Position numbers and translations under genes: made by a program
NCBI RefSeq assembly: GCF_019925205.1
Contig: NC_083565.1
Span: 38,778,241 to 38,842,240 of the forward strand
Length of the DNA: 64,000 nt
Direction of reading: 5' to 3'
Source of the DNA: Metopolophium dirhodum
Lineage: Eukaryota > Arthropoda > Insecta > Hemiptera > Aphididae
The notes under the pieces: generated by a model
Told to the model about the DNA's origin: nothing
What the model saw: only the letters and a program-made list of their open reading frames with translations
Databases searched by the model: none
Shown: piece by piece, positions 13,101 through 28,100 of the stretch
Layout: the number at the start of each line of letters is the position of its first letter
How positions within the stretch are numbered: the stretch's first letter is position 1

Positions 13101-16100
13101 TTAAAAAAACAACATTTTTATTAAAAAATTATATTTTTAAATATTTTTTTATCCTTATAATTTTTTAAGTTTTTTACTTTTTTGAATGACAGCATAGATT
13201 TTTTAATTTCATTTTCCAAAGCAGAATATTTGTCTAAGTAGTTTAATACATAAATATCAAATTTTAGGACGAGTAGTTTAAGAGTTATAAGTATTTAAGG
13301 TTTAGACAAGCGGAGTAGTGGACACATATTTGGGACATAAAATGACCCTGGCCCACTGTGCAATTTTACAGTAGTACAGTGCCCAACTCCGCCCCGAGTA
13401 ATCGCTACCTACCCTAGTACCGTGTCCAAAGAGTTACTTACTCAATTAAAATTATTTAAAATAATCAAATTTATACATTATATGATCGAAATCGTTGTTT
13501 AATTTTTATGTTTGTATGAAATATATGCGTAAATATGATCTAAATATTATGTTTTCGGGTAGATTAGCTATGTAATTTTAATAAAATCCAAGAAATGACT
13601 ATTATATTATAGGTAATAATACAATATTACATATGTTTAGGTACTTCATATGTAACGGGTCAGTTTTTGTTGGTGTTGGTTAGGGGAAATCGTTAAAAAC
13701 ACTATATTTAAACTTAGCCAAAACAAAAGACCAAGTACTGAAAAAATCGACAGAAAATTTAAGAATGTGTTAGACATAAATACTGGACTAAAATCTATGT
13801 TTAGGATACGTTGCATTTTAAATGGCGACAATCTAGATGAAGATTTCTCAAATATAACTCCTAGAGAAGTAACAAAATTTAAATATGTGAAAATTGCGTC
13901 ATGTGATGTCGAACAGAGTTTCAGTACCTAAGTATATAAATTTATACTAAAGTCAAACACTGTAGAGCAGGGGTGACCAGCGAGAAGAGACTCGCGAGCC
14001 ACCAAATATATTAATAAATATGGAAGAGCCAAAATGTAAAAAAAAAGGTCATATTATTATATAATTTATATATATATGTGATATTGTAAATAAGATAAGA
14101 TAAGGTATCGTATTTAATAAAATGTGAAGAATACGATAACAATAACTGTACAATAATCTAAAATTAAATTTTATCTTCATAAATACCATAAATATAAAAA
14201 TATCATACAGACATAGACACACATGGATAATGGATATTATGTCTTCATAGTGCTTTTTGACGTCGTGCGTGTAACAACACAACATTAATAAAATAATTAT
14301 TATGTCTAAGAAACGGAAGTATGAAGAACAACACAGATAATTCAAATTACAATGGGAAGAAGAGTTCTTTTTCATAGAACGAAACAGTAAACCATTTTGT
14401 CTCATCTGTCAATTCCAACTATCACAATTTAAGGTTAGTAACTTAAAACGTCATTATGAAACAAATCACAGTTGTATTACTCAATTTTTTTATATCTTGT
14501 TAATGCATTAAATAATATTTTTATAAGATTATAACCTACAGAAATAATAATATTAATTTAATCAAAATTAAAAAATTAAAGAAATATGGAAATATGCAAG
14601 TATTAGAATTATTACCAGATAGGTGACGAACAGTTTGTTTACCATTAAATATTTATATCAGTCGACGTATTTCATTAATTCAATCTAATTTTAAATGTTT
14701 TAACAAATAATCTTACGTTCACTGCAATATGGTAGTATATGTCCGACTGAACAACCATATAAGCAGTCACCTGTATATTGATCACACATGTTATTGAGAC
14801 AATGATCTGAACAATTTTGTCTACAATCAGCTCCATATGTACCCATTTTACAGTCTAAATCGTAAAAAAAATAAATAATTCAATTAACTATTAATGACAA
14901 ATTTTTTTTTATATAAAATCATATTCTTCAAGCCTGTAAATTTTTACTTACCTTCGTCACACGATGGACCGGTTAGTCCTGCTGGGCATGTACATCCATA
15001 ACTTGTACACATGAACATACCACGACACATTTTATCATACTGCATAGAGCATACTCCTTTACAGTCAGATCCATAGGAGTTTTACTCCACAACCTGAAAT
15101 TATTTAATTATTAACTTGCTGTTAAGAGGATGTTAGCGCACTATTGGTTTTCTCTCTGTGGCCCACGCGCAACATAGACAAAACGCATTTGCACAGAATC
15201 GTTTTTTCTATGTTTTAAGTAATCTTAGAGTAAAATCACCCATTACAAAAAAGATAGAAAATAATATTTTTGAAGGAATGTCATATTGATTTCTCTAAAT
15301 ATTGTTTCAAAAACAATTTAAACATCATTTAAATTTACAACATTTTTTTGTTTATTTTGAAACTCAAATACAAAATTAAATAACAATAAAATCTAAAATC
15401 GATATGACATTTCCTCAGAAATATTATTCTCTATCTTTTTTGTAATGGGTGATTTTACTCTAAGATTACTTGAAAACATAGAAAAAACGATTCTGTGCAA
15501 ATGCGTTTTGTCTATGTTGCGCGTGGGTCAAAGAGAGAAAACAAATAGTGCGCTAACATCCTCTTAAGTCGTATTCTGACAACTAGACTTCACAAGACGC
15601 GGGACTAATTATTTATTTATTCTTTTCATCTTTTATACACCAAAATAATGTTTAAATTGGTTTATATTTTTTTTACTTGCCTACTTATTTAGAAAATAAT
15701 ATAATTTTTAACTTTTTAATGATCCCATGTATATGGACGAGTAGTTTATAAGTTATAAGTATTTAAAGTTTATACAAGCGGAGTAGTGGACAAACATTTT
15801 GTGGTGTAGTACCATACCGACTTCACTTCACCCATCTAAACTTTAAATACTTATAACTCATAAACTAATCGCCCTAAATTTGATTTTTATGAATCAAAAT
15901 ACTTAGGAAAAAATTCTGCTTTGGAATATGAAATTAAAACTATTATATGATGTCATTCAAAAAAGTAAAAACTTAAGAAATTATAAGGATAAAAAATATT
16001 TAAAAATATATTTTTTAATAAAAACATTGTTTTTTTAACAACTTGAAACTATGTAAAAAAATATTTTCAAAAACATTAATACTTTTTGAGATAGTGATTG

Positions 16101-19100
16101 TTTTACGCTTAATGAATCACCCTGTATATATAAAAGTAAGAATGACTTCCCATGATTTAATTACTTGTAAAGCTCTTCTTTTTATTAATTAAGTTTGATT
16201 AGTAATAGACGAATATAATATTTGTGGATTAATAATATTTTGGCGTGGGGGGAGGGGGGTAGAAAGGATATCCAACTTAATATTTTATAGAGAGGACTGA
16301 GATATAATTTTGTCCCTCTCTTTGAATCTCTAATTTATTTTTTAGTCCCTATGCTTGAACTTGAAGAAAGATTATTATTTTTTTATATATGTTATATAAT
16401 ATTATTACTTATTTGACGCTAAAATAAATATTTTATATTAAATAATAGGTACATTTTAAATGTTGCTTATTTTACTATACAGGTTAGGTTACCTATCGGA
16501 GAGCTTATATAATAAGCTTAGATTATATTATATAATAGATGGAGCTACGTATGTTTTGCTCGTATATCAAACTGTGTCCAAAATAATCGTTATCGCCCAC
16601 CTCAATTCAGGGAGCAACGCGTTATTGCGCACGGGTGGCGCCAGAAATCACTATAAAATAACAACGGACTCAGATAGAATGGACTGGTAACGAACAGGTG
16701 GGTGGGTGACGGGGAGCAGGACCGCTTAATGTTAAGAGTAGATAAGTTTGAGGGAAATGCAAAAATGTGTGAGGGGAAATGGGGCCAAGTGCAGATCTAG
16801 CGCTACCTCTTTATTTAATTATTTATTATATTGATATTATTTGTGTATTTAATATAACAATAAATAATAAAGTTTTAATTTTTCATTACCTGTCTCACAA
16901 AATTGCCCTTTAAAACCAGGAGGACAAATGCATTTTGACGATTGCTCAATAATATATCCACCATTTAAACATGGACCTTGATTATTAGAAGGTTCGACTA
17001 TGCCTGTTTAAACAATAATAAATTACAATGTATTAAAAATTATTATTTACGTCTTTATATAGATGAAATATTTATAAATTATATCTAAGGCTGTGAATTG
17101 AATGCACTAAAAACTATGAAATACGCATGCACTTAATAATGTGATCATAATTTATGGAATATTCAAAATTATGTAGTTATTAAATTAATACAAATTAATT
17201 TATGTAAAATAAACTTTTTATATTCAAATATTTTGTACAGCTATTAGCTTTGTTATAGAAATCAAACTTTGAAAGATCCCCCTCTCAAATATTCAAAAAA
17301 AAAACAGTTAAATGCATTTATATTATGCATTCAAGTCTATAAATTGCAAAAATCAACAAAGTTAAATATTGTGTAATACGTCTTGAATGAAATTTTTACT
17401 TCACTCAGAATCAAATTCATTGATATTAAATAATTATAAAATGTGCAACCATGTTTAAAAATCAAATCTATATTGGGATATATTTGGTATATAAAAAAAA
17501 TTCCGCGCCAATGCACCACACACCTACTTATGTGGTAAAACGTTAGAACGTGTTTTGCTCTCTCGCATATAAATTATTATGGAGCTCTATCGCTTGTACA
17601 CTCTGTGTTCTGTCCTATTCGATATTTCCCATTTCCTAGTCTCTACCATGTGGTAAACGGGCATTGGTGTGTAAATGTGGTGTACGCAGCTAAAGGGCTC
17701 CGATTTGACGAAATCAACTAGCTTGTTATGTGGCGCGAACGCGCAGGAACGAACTATTTTTGTTCATCACTCAGATTCGTTTTCTCGTGAAGCGGAGTGT
17801 ATTAGATGATTCATTATTATTTTTAATAACTAATCCAGAGTTTAAGTAGATCAAAGCTAAATAAAAGAGCTCGTGACACGACGACAGTATAATATTACAC
17901 GAAACGTATGTATGTTGTATGTACATGCCGCGCCGCCCATATTTTTCCTTCCAACCGGACTATGATTTTGGCATAATTTACCTATGCATATTTCCGTCGC
18001 ACGTCGGTTGAAATCACTAATTAAACAATACGTGGTAGTGGAGGTAACGCCGGCCCACTCGTTGCGTAGGTACATTTATGCCATAGACCTATTATACGAG
18101 TATACTAATGGACACCACCCTGCTTACAGTTCATGAGGACGAGATAGAGTGAGAGAGAAAGAACTATCCGTTTGGGAATATCGTGGAAAACCATTAAATA
18201 TTTTACATTATGCATTTAGCCATGTGTCTTACCTACATGTATTTTATATCTATATCGTGGCTATAATATTGATAATACGTATGGATGAAAAAACTTAATG
18301 TAAATGGTCCTCCATGATATTCCCAAATGTATAGTTCTTTCTCTTTCGTATCTCGTATTTCGTCTCTCTAAGCGCTGTCCATTAGTTTGTCCATACGTCT
18401 GTGATCTATGCATCCATTTTATCTCCGTCACCACAGTATACAAATTCCGCTTTGATATCCGTGCGCCGTTATATTTTGTTTATTTATTTTATCGCTGTAT
18501 GATTATACCTATAGACCGCGCAACGAAAACTGGCCGGTGACCGGCGCGACTCTAGCGGCCATTTCCGGGCGGGCGGGTCACGGGGGTCACCGGCCAGTTT
18601 TCGTTGCGCGGACTATAGTACTATTGATTAATATGAATACTATATAATAATAATAATAATAATAGAATTCATAATCAGTGTTAGTACTTATAATATTATT
18701 ACAATATTAATGAATATTCATAGCTATATATTTATTATACTTATTCGTTTATAAACTGTGTCCAATTGGCAACAACATCACATGGTTAGCAGTCCACTTT
18801 ATGTCTTATTTAAAAAAGTTATTTATATGTATATTGTATACATGTTATTGATATTTAGGTATTATACCTAGTCTTTTCAACCAATTGAAAAAATAAAAAA
18901 AAATAGGATAGTTATATCCAAAATTTTAATTTATGAAAGGAGTGATGTCTCAACAAAACACTCAAGTGTAAACACATCGCCAAAAAAAAAAACTCAAGTT
19001 CGAAAAGTTGTGATATCAAAAAGGGACTAAGTAATTTCTTAAATTCATTAGTATAGAAATTGTTTGTACTTGATGAAGTGTAATAATTTAATACAAATTA

Positions 19101-22100
19101 ATTAACTTAGATTGGTGGCTACTTACAGTAAACTAATGATAGTCTCGTGAAGCAAAGTGTATTAGATGATCAACTATTATTTATTAATAAATTAACTGAT
19201 AATTAATAACCATAAGTTTAATGTAGAGCACTAATAAAAAATTATAATATCGTTACATACTTTTTTTATTTCTAACAAATTATATTAAGATGTTTATTAA
19301 TCAAATTATGTCGATTTTTAAATACATACGGTTTCCTAGAATATTGAACGGTTTTGGTTTTTTTCCAGAAACATGATCCACAGAAATAATACGAACATCT
19401 TCTTCATCTGCGGAAACATTAAATATATAATATTATTAGTTATTACATACCCTATTCAATGTTTGGTCATTTTCAATATCGAATATTCATTAAGTTTCGA
19501 CGGATTCGATGAATCCCACGATATACAGTAGTTACGTCAGTACCTATACAAGGAGATTATTTTATCATGAAACACTCATCATTTCAATAAGTATTAATGT
19601 TTTTGAAAATATTTTTTTTCATAGTTTCAAGTTGTTAAAAAACAACGTTTTTAAATATTTTTTATCCTTATATTTTTTTAAGTATTTTAATTTTTTGATT
19701 GACAACCGAGTTTTGATTTCATATTCTAAAGCAGAATATTTTTCTAAGTATTTTCATACATACAAATCGAATTTAGAGTGAGTAGTATATGAGTTATAAA
19801 TATTTAAAGTTTAGGCAACTGGAGTAGGGGACAAACATTTCGCGGGGTAACCCTTTAAACTTTAAATACTTATAACTCATAAGCTACTCACTCTAAATTC
19901 GATTTTTATGAATCAAAATGCTTAGAAAAATATTCTGCTTTGGAATATGAAATTAAGACTTTCTATGTAATCATTCAAAAAGGTAAAAAACTTAAAAAAT
20001 ATATGGATAAAAAATTGTTTTTTAACAACTTGAAACTATGTAAAAAAATATTTTCAAAAACATTAATAGTTTTTTTAAATAATGAGTGTTTCATGATACA
20101 AGAATCACTCCGTATGTCCTAAAAGTTCCATAACATCTTAATTATCTCCGTGCCTAATCAATATACTAAATAAGGAATTTTCATCAGTAGTCTATAATAT
20201 GACAAATGTATGCCATTAAATTGAAATTATTATATAACTGTAAAAAACAACAGCATTTGAATAAATTGATGTGTAATGTCTTACCATAATAATTACAGTG
20301 ATACTAGATTTTTGGGATTATTACTTCCCAAAAGAATAATAATATATTTTTTTTTTAAATTTAAATCTACCATAAATTAAAGTTTTATTGTGTTGGATAA
20401 ATCCTTAGATATCATCTATACCTATAATCTATATTATAATTTGATTATATTATATTAGTGTAATTATTAAAACTTATATATTACCTGTACCTACCTCATG
20501 TTAAAATTAGACCATAGTTTACAACCGACTATACATTTGAAGTCAGATATTTGAATATACATTTAAGAGGACACTACAAAGGCATTTGCTGTCTCCGTCT
20601 TACAAGTGCCTAACATATCCCACACATTCTTTGGAAAATTATCGAACTATTATGAAACTTGATGGTAAAACCATTATAAGTGTTTGTATGTGGATTTTTT
20701 ACAATACCTCAATTTTTGGCAACTGTCGAGTATATAAAATAGAGTAAATTAAAAACACTCATAAAATACTTCAAAACTGAATTATCGTAAAAAAGTCACA
20801 TACAAACATATATAATGTTCTTACCATCAAGTTTTATAATAAGTCAATGTCAATACACTCTAATTTTTAAAATAATGAAGCTAAACGTGATCAGCTGAGC
20901 GTAAGTTTGTTATGTTACGTATTTGTAAGACGGAGATAGCAATTGTCCGTGTAGCGTTTTCTTAATTTATAGTTACATAAAATAATAATACACTACCTAA
21001 GTGGCTAAAAACCCACAATAGTTTTTATTTATTTTCAATCTTGATAAGTATAATTGTTTTGTATATTTTACCATAGTTCGAACATTGGGCAATTCGTATG
21101 AGTCCAAATTTAAAACTTTGATCAACCCATTGAGATTGATATCTGTCCGTCGCGGTTAATTTTAATGATAATTTATATTTCTGATTGTTCTTGAAACCAA
21201 TGTTAGTAATTTTCAATGTTGTAATGCCGTTCTGCATGAAAAACAAATGTCACTGTTATTACTTATTATTATTCTAATTTCTAATTAAAAAATAATTATA
21301 ATCTTTGATTTAGTCAGTATCTATAGTAAAAAGTATTACATATTTCTCCAACACGGTTGAAGATATCAACATATTACTATTTTCATCGTTTACATCCATC
21401 GTGATAAAATAAAGCTTATCTGATTCATATTTGGTAAAATATGTCATTGTTAAACACGTTTGATCATTTTTATCGGGTGTCCAATAAAACGTGAAAAAAT
21501 TACAGATAATAGGTGAATCATAAATCGTGTAACGGTCTGAAAAGCATTTTCCGAAGCTTAAATATTCAAAAACATTATAGCATTTATTCAATTGGTTTCC
21601 TGAAAATTATTAACGCAGTATATTAGTATAATGTAGATAATTGTTAAACTTTTTGAGTTTATTTGAAATTTAAAAAACATTGACGTTATTAAAGTAACAG
21701 CACAGTGAATTGAATGCAATTAGATGTATGTTTTAATAGTAACGCACTAATACATATTAATACACTAGTACAAAATTATACCTTGTATTTTGCATATATT
21801 CTTAAAATAAAATATCATATAAGTACACATTTCATATTTAAATAATTGTCTGTTTTTTTTTCATATTTATGAATGTCAATAAAAATTGTTTCACTGGGTC
21901 TTAACTTTAAAATTGTATACAAGGTTCCTCATGAGTTATGGATTAAATTCATAGTAGTATAATACTGTAAGGTATATTCCAAAGTTATACAATTATTATT
22001 ATTATTATTGTTAAAGTTTATTTGTTTATGTTTGTACTCCAGTAGTCCTGCAACCGCAGAGACGTCGAGCAGTGCGTAGTCGATTTTCTTGATTAAATAA

Positions 22101-25100
22101 AGTGTTTAAGAAATAAATTATTTAAATATACCCAAATGTTTTGCTGTTCGACTCTGATTTTTTTTTTACTCTTTGTGAAAGTGTATACGGTCTTTTAGTA
22201 GTCAAATAAGTGAATAAACTCAATATAAAATAGTTTTTTCTACTTTAATAAATCGAAGCTTTGTATTCTTGACACTTTATATATTAAAGTAGAATATTTT
22301 TAAAGCCCTTTCTCCAAATGTTTCTTTTGAAAACCGTCTCAGTACTAAGATTGAAAAATCAGGAGGTTTCCCACATTACAATGAAGCTTAAGGCAGATAC
22401 TGCGGTGGGTTTTGATGGATTTACGGCAACAATTTTTAAACAAGTAATAGAACATATAATTTATCCTATAACTTACATTTATAATTTAAGCTTAATAATG
22501 GTATTTCCCTTGAAATATGGAAACTAGCAGTTATTACGCCACTTTTCAAAACAGGAGATAAATTAAATACATATTATGTCAATATCTATGATAAGCAATT
22601 TCTCAAAGTTCAAGAAAAAATTGTTAAAACTAGGGTAATTACCTACTATAGGAAAAAAATAAATTACTTTCTAATAATTAGTTTGGTTTTAGGCCAGATC
22701 TGGAAACTGAAGCCGCTTTATATAGTACAACAAAATATATTAACAAAGCCTTGGAAAAAAACATTAGCAATTTTTTTGGATCTTGCAAAGGCTTTTGATA
22801 TGGTGAACCACGCTGAACTTATGATAGTCTTGCCAGACTTCGGTAATAAAAACCTTGAGTTTGAAGTGGTCCAATAGTTATTTGACAAACAGAAGCCAAG
22901 TAGTCAAAATAAACGGTGTTTTTAATAATCCATTAACATAAAACTGCGGAGTACCTACCGCAAGGAGCGAAAGTGATGCTAACGTGGTTCTCGCTCCGGT
23001 CCTCGATACCATTTAAAATGAAAAAAGGATCACTTTTGTTTATTCTGTACTTAAATAGTTTATTTAACCTTGAAATTAATGAAAAATTATAACTTATGCA
23101 GATGATAACTGTTTAATTTTTGCTGACGATTTCTGGGAAAATGCCAAAAATAGGCAATTTTTGAGACAAAAAAAGTTATCGAATAGGTACCTTAATTATA
23201 AGAATTTGACGGTGAATTATAAAAAAACTATGTTCATGTGTTTCACGATTTATATTTCAAATGAGCTTTTAGATGAATTTACATCCCTTCATTTTTGGAA
23301 AAAAATATCCCATATAAAAATACACAGTGTCAAAACATATCAAGAGTTTCAAGTATCAGATATCTAGGTTTAATTTTTGATAAAAACTTGTGCTGGAATT
23401 TACATGTCAATAACGTAGTTATGAAACTACGAAGTTTAACCTCTAGTTTCTAAAATGTACGTCATGTACTCATGTAATTCCTATTCATACCCTGTGTATA
23501 GTGTATTTATCTATCTATCAAGCTATATTTCAATATGCATTACTAGTATGGGTAGGCCTGAATGATAATGCTTTATATCCTTTAATAAATCAACAAAAAA
23601 AAATTGTACGCATGTGTCTGAGAAAGGGCCTACGTTAGAAGGCTTTTAAAAAGAAAATTTCAAGACATTGAATGTGCGACCTGTCAAATTACTATTTAAA
23701 AATAATAGCTAAATTCTGGCTTATAAACAATTTAAATTACTGGGTAAATTGTAATGTTGAAAAAGAAAACATTTAGCTTTAACATGATGCCAAAGTTATT
23801 TATTTTAAGAAATCTTTATGTAAAAATTTGTGGACTATCTTGCACCGACCTATTATAATTCCATGCCATTAATTTTAAAATCAAATATTTATGTAAATAA
23901 GAGTTTAAATGTTAAAAAATGTATACTTGAATGTTTATTTTCATCATGTATTTAATATTTAATAATGTAGAATGCATATTATTGTGTATCTATAAAACCT
24001 AATTTTTTTATATAATAACAATAATCTTTTGTTTTTTTTTCTAATCTAATTTATTTTTTAACTGTATACTAAGAAAGTCTGTTATTTAAAATTATAAAAT
24101 TTTAAATCTATATATTCAACTCTCTGTTTTCACCACAAGTGTCAGCTTAAAAAAGGTAGATAAATTACATAATTTTGTTCTTTGTAATGTGTAAATATTA
24201 ATAAATAATATGTTTAATTTAAGTTTAAAAAAAAAAAAATAAAAAAATAATTCAAATAGGTAAATAAATAACAAATGTAAAGCTAAACAGACTACAAATC
24301 AGGCATACAATTTTGACCCATACCTATCTAATAAATAAAAGTAATTAGTTACATAACATTAAATCTATGAAAAGTAGGTTATTTAGGTAGACTATACAAT
24401 ATTAGACATATTGTACACAGAAAAGTGGTACATAAAAAGAAAAACTTCGATCACCATTTCACTAGATGTCTTGGTCCCTAAATGTGCATTTAAAACAAAA
24501 TTAAAATTATACTAACTTGAAATTGGCAAATACCTAATAAATAAGAAATTTAAATCTTATATAATATGTGAAAAACGTAATGACTAATTTAGATTGTATT
24601 CAAATTACCTGAATCCATCGATCGATTCCTGTTACAAATGTTTCCTATAGGTAATAAACATGATTTATTAAAAACAATCATAAAATAATAAACCACATAC
24701 TTACATAATATAAAATCGCATTTCAATTTTTAAATATTATTAGGACATATATTTTTCCAGGAAAGAGGGAGGGCAAATAAAATATATTACTTTCATTTTA
24801 AAACCCATCTCAGGTCATTAGAATCCGTTCTCCACTAATAATTAATAACTTACCATTTAAGTTAAAACTTTTTCTACTCCAAGCTTTTGAGTTATACGAA
24901 GTACTCATTTGACTATTATTCTGAAATGATCCAAGATTTATGATTTCTTTTATATTCGTCGATATAATATGAATATCATCACCATTGTCTTGTATTGGCA
25001 GTCCAGTAGCATTAGTTCTTGAGTGTATTTCAATAACTGAATTCATTCCATTGTAGGTTCCTGAAACCATTCATGGATCCGTTTAACAATACAAAACAAC

Positions 25101-28100
25101 ATACACATTTAGAGTGAAAAAAATCGATTCATATTTAATTATTTAAAAATTAAGATTAAGTATAATGGAGTATAATTTTATAATGTTTACATGCAATTTA
25201 AATACAAGCTACAAAGTACAATTAAATTATTTAAACTAATGTTAAGTTATTAATTATACCACGATCTTATTCGCAGCGTTTCACGGTAGGTACCTACGTA
25301 GATTTGTCTGCATTGACTTATTATGTTAATAGCAGTTAGTAGGATTCATAATATAACATGATATATTCATAGGCGGAAGGTTGTAATGAAAGGGAGGGCT
25401 AACATTATTAACATCAATGTGTAAGGGATAACACACAACTAAAAATAAGGGAGCTTGCAAGACTTTTTTGTGGGGGGGGGGGGAAACGGCCTCAAGTACC
25501 ACAATTTCCAACTATTTATATATTTTTATGATTTATGCGATGTCTTTAGAAAAAATAAAATAAACATCCCGTATTAGATACTAATGGAAACATAAAATAC
25601 TAATAACCCTTATGTCAAATAAATTAATTTTAATTCGTTGTATTTGTTGTCAGAAATGGGCTCACAGTCATTTTACGTATACAATGGTTTTATACAATTT
25701 AATTAAAATTTAACACATCCATTACAGAATATCATCGCCACACGACACCTAACGGACAATAAAGTGGTCATGACATTTAAATACCATGTTTTAGGTAGGT
25801 ACGATATTTTGGAATTTGGTGTCACCTAAAATCCAATTTAATTAGAGATTATTTTATTGATGTATTTATTAAATAACCTAACCGGATAAATGATTACAAA
25901 ATGTAATATTTAGGTCAGATACTTTAAATATGAAATCAACGCAATAATATAAAGTGTGGATAAAATAAGTAATAGGGTATTAACTAGTTAACATAAAAAA
26001 ATGTTTGTTACGTTAAAAGTAATTTTTTCAAGCTTTTTGACTTAACTAGGTAGTTTCATTGACAGTTGAATAAAACTTAGATTACCGCAGTTGATTTAAA
26101 AATAAAACACCAAAGTAATCATTAATATACGTAGTTATCAAAGTTAAAACAAAAATAACAATAATTCAATATGTGCCTACTATAATAATACAAACATTTC
26201 CATTATTTTTCATGATAAAATAATTTTCAATATAGTTATATTTTAGTGGATTAGATAGGCATACTCTTAACACATACAGTTATTGTGCATAAACTGTACC
26301 TATAGGTAATTTAATTTTAATAAAAAAATAAAAATAAATGTTAGGCATAATATTATATTATGATCTTAATTTCTATTTGATATTAAAAAATTATATATAC
26401 GTCAAGTTATTAATTAAGATGTGTTTAGTTTAAATATATTTTAATAATCATGTAAGCTGTAAGTTTAAAATAGGTATACACACTGTGAATTACGATAAAA
26501 GTTGAATAAAATTGTTCATTAAAATTAGGAAATTAGAAAGAGCGCAGTCACTATTTTTATGATCCACATAGGTACCTACTAAATAAAAATAGTAGATTCA
26601 CTTTTATTAATCGAGTTAAGTTAATATATTTTTTCATATTAACTTTTAACCTATTGAGTTAAATTTATGATTTGTCAAATGTTAACCTCTAACATATCGA
26701 TCTTGTATTCTCTTAAATTAACTCGAGTTAATTATTTTCATTGACTTGGCCAACTTTATAAATAAATACATAATATAGAGCCATAGTGGTATGATAAATT
26801 TGAAATTGTAATAACTTATAGGTACAAATAATAAAACTTTTTATACAGTCAAATTTGTTGTTAGTATTGATCGACTATTGTTTATAGTAAATTCGTAAAA
26901 AGCAAATGACAATAATTTACAAACCATTGCTGCTTTTGAATGACGACACATTTGTGACTCTATAAATTGTAGTAATGTCAAAATCTTCATAAACATCTAA
27001 AATAAAAACAAAATAATTATAAAAATTCACTCGCATAAGTTAATATAATATTTAAATACAACAAACATTGCATGCACCTATGGTAAACTTTGTTTATATT
27101 TATTACTTATGATACCTTTAATATACCTTGTTCATATACAACTAAGAAATAATAATGTTTTTGGTGCCCCATTACTGGTATACCGTGATTTGGTAATAAT
27201 TACTGTTGTTGCCGTGAATACCGCGCCACGGTAATTACCAAAAATACCGTAAACTTTTATAGATTAAAATGTATACAATCATAATTATAAAATAACAAAC
27301 ATGGGTAATTTTCAAATTAGATGTAAAATTTTTCTGGGTTGAAACTTATAAATTACCGAGGTACCTACACGTTTTTCGATATTTATTAAGGTATAGTATT
27401 TTCGATGATACCAGTTGTAATCAATCACCGATTGGCGGTATCAAAATTTGAAATTCCTCCAGCCACGTTCTCAAAGTTCAGTGTATTAGTTATAACTTTA
27501 GTCAATAAATGTTATAAATACGTAGTATCAATATGAGATAATATTAGTAGGTACTAAATAGGATTATTTTACATTTTTATACTTTGTTATGCACATTCTT
27601 AAAGATTTGAATATTTATTTCAAGTGTATTTAATAAAGAAATTTTTTTTTTATAAAATGTTTAACATTTTTGTCGCGAGTTTATAGGGTAAATGATCCAA
27701 ATTGAAATAACAAAAAAATAAACAATTATAATACTGTGTAGAATGTTATATTACATTTTTTAATTAATTTATGTATAATAAGTAAATAAATATTATAAAA
27801 TGGTGTCTATACTAATATGTGTATACAAATTGTATTATGTGTTCACATTATACTATGTGTATGCATATTGTATAAAACAATATACATACACACATTTATG
27901 GTACCTACATAAAATAAAATGAAATGACAATTTGTTTAAAATTTATAAGAAAATTAATTCCAACGGAATTCTGAAAATATATACTGTGTTATCATATTGA
28001 TCATGTTTCTCTTATTCGTGCATTTATGTAAAGAAAATTACTATGCAAACATATATGGCCATATATAGGTAGATAATTTATAAAATTCACAGTAAAGTAC

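Larger units (their letters stand above)
2330..20970. other. Segmental duplication, unit A (paralogous to 36940-64000)
   Basis: Sequence from about 2340 ('aagaggtccaacccaggg') onward aligns with sequence from about 36958 ('aagaggtccaacccgggg') onward, in the same orientation. The match runs through introns and exons to the window end at 64000, which corresponds to about 20970. The offset grows from about 34.6 kb to 46.7 kb and then falls to about 43-44 kb at the right end, because copy B has gained introns full of repeats and a hAT element while copy A has private insertions. Intron similarity as well as exon similarity shows a DNA-level duplication, not retroposition. Confidence 0.9.

Noticed and set aside
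13646..13831. Minus-strand frame over 13646-13831
   Set aside because: Shadow of the plus-strand hAT dimerisation fragment, which has the family signature.
14049..14405. 118-residue minus-strand open frame rich in I, Y, L and C
   Set aside because: It runs antisense through the ZBED-type finger remnant and AT-rich flank; its composition is what AT-rich DNA gives by chance.
21072..21599. Firm call of a MAM domain for exons 5-6
   Set aside because: Only a loose strand and cysteine pattern supports it; kept as a suggestion in the feature, not as a finding.
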